Shown: positions 62,987 through 64,000 of the stretch, in pieces
How the letters are laid out: the number at the start of each line of letters is the position of its first letter
Numbering within the stretch: the first letter of the stretch is position 1
Assembly (NCBI GenBank): GCA_964035575.1
Contig: OZ037866.1
Location: 1,178,001 to 1,242,000 of the forward strand
DNA: 64,000 nucleotides
Direction of reading: 5' to 3'
From: Rhynchopus sp. YZ270_cl-10
Lineage: Eukaryota; Euglenozoa; Diplonemea; Diplonemida; Diplonemidae
Made by a program: the position numbers and the translations under genes
The notes under the pieces: generated by a model
The model's input: only the letters and a program-made list of their open reading frames with translations
Databases searched by the model: none
What the model was told of the DNA's origin: nothing

Positions 62987-63535
62987 ATGCTAACCAACAG
63001 TGCCCTGCACAGCAGGGGAGTCCCTCACGAGCAAGACTTCGAGGAGGTCATAGACTGGGTTACCTTGGCAGGCGAGCACAGCAAACGCCGCACACGACAC
63101 GGCACGGGGGCACGCCCGTTCTCGCTGAAGGTGGTTGAGGAGAAGACGCTGACGGTGCCTATCGGGTACACCGTGCTGCCACACTCCGAGATGCGCACAG
63201 CAGGCATGGTGACTGTCAAGGCTACGCCGTACTCATCGATACGCATCCCGCAGAAGACAGTCGTCTCGCCCACAATGGTGTCCCCCACGACTGCCGAGAT
63301 GAAACGCATCTCCCGCAGGGGCTACTTGGGAAAGTCCAACCCAGAGTCGCTTTCTCCCAGGCGTGGTGTGGGGGCAGGAGCAGGTGCTGCTGGTGGTGTG
63401 CCAGTGACGCAAATGCCACGCGACCCCCCCGCCCCTCTCCCCACAACCCGTCGTGAACGACGTATCCTCTCTCGCCTCTCAGGCGGTGAGATCATAGATG
63501 TGAAGGACCTGCCACTCCCGGGGTTGTTTAGCTAA
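62987..63535 (+). CDS. Uncharacterised basic 182-residue protein
   Basis: Single exon with GC-rich codon use and an ACAATG start context like the 29.3-kb gene. No signal peptide or membrane helix. The N-terminal half has mixed beta-like sequence (TLTVPIGYTVLPHSEM, MVTVKATPYSSIRIP); the C-terminal half is Ser/Arg/Pro-rich with SPRRGVGAGAGAAGG and TTRRERRILSRL, ending in DVKDLPLPGLFS. I recognise no family. Composition suggests a nucleic-acid- or cytoskeleton-associated small protein, but nothing in the sequence proves it. Confidence 0.6.
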   Translation: MLTNSALHSRGVPHEQDFEEVIDWVTLAGEHSKRRTRHGTGARPFSLKVVEEKTLTVPIGYTVLPHSEMRTAGMVTVKATPYSSIRIPQKTVVSPTMVSPTTAEMKRISRRGYLGKSNPESLSPRRGVGAGAGAAGGVPVTQMPRDPPAPLPTTRRERRILSRLSGGEIIDVKDLPLPGLFS

Positions 63536-64000
63536 AGGGATGGTGGTGGGGGGGGAGGGTTTATTGGGGTGTAGTGTGGGGTCTTGTGGAAGTGAAGGCG
63601 ACTAGACGGTTTCCGAAGGATCGTTGGAAGGCTCGGGTTCCTTGATGTTGACCCTGTTGTTGACAGCATTATATTTTCTTCTTTTTCTTGTACGATTTTT
63701 GTATGTTTTCTGTTTCGTTTGACCAGAGTCTTTTTTTTTCTCAGCCACGACTCTGGTTTGTGCCTTTTTGTAACAAGCCATCTCCTAGCCCTTCCCATGG
63801 ACAGTTGCGTACGTTGTGTGCCCAGCTGCCTCTCAAAATATCGTTTTTCCCCCTCTACTGCGACTACTAACCCCACCTTTTTGGTCACTCAAAAAACGTT
63901 ATAAAACACGGATACTGCCAGATCTGGGAATCGAAATCCCACGATCTGGCTCGTTTTCCAGATTTGCTGCACCGCTCATCCACATCTGGCCCAGCAAGTC
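63536..64000. other. 3' spacer with tRNA-like fold-back at the edge
   Basis: T-rich, no gene. The last ~90 bp, read on the minus strand, contain GTGGATGAGCGGT and GGGATTTCGATTCCC flanked by CCAGAT/ATCTGG arms, resembling the A and B boxes of a tRNA. The anticodon arm and D stem are not normal (see rejected list). Confidence 0.35.

Noticed and set aside
63915-63990. tRNA gene on the minus strand
   Set aside because: A-box-like and B-box-like sequences and an acceptor-like CCAGAT/ATCTGG pairing are present, but the D stem does not pair, the anticodon loop lacks the U33 context, and the T loop is displaced by one base. At best a tRNA-derived repeat or pseudogene.
1-64000. CRISPR arrays, bacterial operons or rRNA genes
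   Set aside because: Introns, hAT/MULE/LINE elements and the splicing-factor gene show eukaryotic DNA; no spacer-repeat array or rRNA signature was seen.

Overview
The window is nuclear DNA of a unicellular eukaryote. Spliceosomal introns (GTATGT...CAG, down to 43-45 nt) interrupt genes with GC-rich codon use, and these sit in AT-rich, poly-T/poly-A, repeat-laden spacers. The gene repertoire fits a protist: a cysteine-rich type I surface-protein family, cyclase-like receptors, an ankyrin cluster and one conserved splicing factor. I cannot name the lineage from sequence alone.

Layout. 1-5.4 kb: an unidentified coding remnant, then tandem ~400-bp repeats split by a 5'-truncated LINE (endonuclease-like tail plus OTU protease). 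5.4-10.3 kb: T-rich non-coding DNA with scattered short repeats. 10.8-29.1 kb: three spliced copies (10.8, 15.5 and 26.5 kb) and one fragment (19.16 kb) of a cysteine-rich membrane-protein family, interleaved with a 2.15-kb Mutator-like element with 9-bp target duplications, a hAT-like element, a receptor-type cyclase homologue with one frame disruption, a TA-flanked MITE and a truncated LINE. 29.3-31 kb: a multi-pass cyclase-like protein. 31-37 kb: short inverted-repeat elements, a secreted B-lectin/WSC protein and a hAT remnant. 37.4-41.7 kb: a four-exon UBA-like/double-WWE gene with a LINE tail in intron 2 and a 1.56-kb hAT element abutting the acceptor of intron 3. 42.9-50.2 kb: an adenylation/carrier/ankyrin fusion followed by two ankyrin-repeat genes made partly by shuffling. 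50.9-57.4 kb: two minisatellites, fold-back DNA, a tyrosine-recombinase fragment between inverted repeats, and an apparently intact hAT transposon with a TA-flanked MITE nested at its very end. 57.6-62.1 kb: GPKOW/Spp2 in three exons, its first intron holding a second hAT transposon (opposite strand) whose target duplication copied the 5' splice site. 63-63.5 kb: an uncharacterised small basic protein.

Themes. Host genes are compact; nearly everything between them is mobile or repetitive. At least three hAT insertions keep exact 8-bp duplications, two of them at intron boundaries without loss of the splice signals. The surface-protein family has nearly identical membrane anchors and 3' flanks but divergent ectodomains, the pattern of a diversifying family homogenised at its 3' end. 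LINE tails and many short interspersed repeats share a hairpin plus CATCTT/AACTTTTCTTTT tail, suggesting LINE/SINE partnership.
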